This document shows, in pieces, positions 30,697 through 30,826 of a stretch of 30,826 bases of DNA (its first letter is position 1; the number at the start of each line of letters is the position of its first letter). The position numbers and the translations under genes are program-made. Under the pieces are notes generated by a model. It was not told the origin of the DNA. It saw only the letters and a program-made list of their open reading frames with translations, and made no database searches. The DNA is from Lachnospiraceae bacterium (GTDB lineage Bacteria > Bacillota_A > Clostridia > Lachnospirales > Lachnospiraceae): the NCBI GenBank assembly GCA_016287765.1, contig JAEEWS010000038.1, positions 1 to 30,826 of the forward strand, in the 5' to 3' direction.

Positions 30697-30826
30697 ATGA
30701 CACCCGGGGACGGGGTTAGTGGTTCACTTTTTGAGCCTCGGGGACGGGGTTAGTGGTTCACTTTTTGAGCCTTTGGGGACGGGGTTAGGGGTTCATTTTG
30801 GCGCTTTGCGCCGAAAAATGAACCCC
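30697..30826. repeat. Nested palindromic GGGGACGGGG repeat, copy G (cut by the window end)
   Basis: Three left arms in a row (starting ATGACACCCGGGGACGGGGT, then two GAGCCT-led copies) lead to the centre GGCGCTTTGCGCC (30800-30812) and the start of a right arm, AAAAATGAACCCC, where the window ends. The centre and its flanks are identical to copy F. Confidence 0.9.

Overview
The window looks like chromosomal DNA of an anaerobic, motile, low-to-moderate GC Firmicute of the Lachnospiraceae type (Butyrivibrio or Pseudobutyrivibrio-like). This is inferred from strong AGGAGG-type ribosome binding sites, sigma-A-like promoters, a homodimeric-type pyruvate:ferredoxin oxidoreductase with clostridial features, an ammonia-dependent asparagine synthetase, DegV, a dCache chemoreceptor and a DUF2804 protein. 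No rRNA, tRNA, CRISPR array or complete insertion sequence was seen.

Layout. 1-2.7 kb is an accessory, partly decayed stretch: the 3' end of an unknown gene, a DUF4160/DUF2442 pair flanked by 15-bp direct repeats, an HTH-receiver regulator, a frameshifted gene remnant, and a yjbR/mmcQ gene cut off by a palindromic repeat. 2.7-6.9 kb is a TetR regulator followed by a two-gene heterodimeric ABC exporter, with shared operator-like sites. 7.0-7.9 kb is degV, convergent with a chemoreceptor gene (7.9-9.9 kb). 10.1-12.0 kb holds a nitroreductase-like gene and a DUF2804 gene. 12.07-17.7 kb is a visibly AT-richer pair of large paralogous lipoproteins with Ig-like domains and a BSP-type metallopeptidase domain; the second is fused to a thioredoxin-like domain. 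17.7-19.4 kb contains repeats, asnA on the minus strand and a long nested palindrome. 19.4-23.0 kb is nifJ (PFOR), with a strongly biased codon usage typical of high expression. 23.2-26.3 kb holds a flavodoxin-SCP2 fusion and a membrane-anchored M3-type peptidase. 26.3-30.7 kb is a tightly packed operon: MTA/SAH deaminase, AhcY-type hydrolase, MTA/SAH nucleosidase and a stand-alone EIIC-like membrane protein. Together these would handle S-adenosylhomocysteine and methylthioadenosine by-products.

The most unusual recurring signal is a family of G-rich palindromic repeats with the core GGGGACGGGGTTA. It occurs at seven loci in single-arm, hairpin and nested multi-arm forms, often touching a stop codon, and in one case truncating a gene. 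The other strong leads are the BSP metallopeptidase-thioredoxin lipoprotein, a regulator carrying a FliM/FliY-like CheY-binding peptide between its HTH and receiver domains, and a deaminase-hydrolase pair that may process S-inosylhomocysteine.
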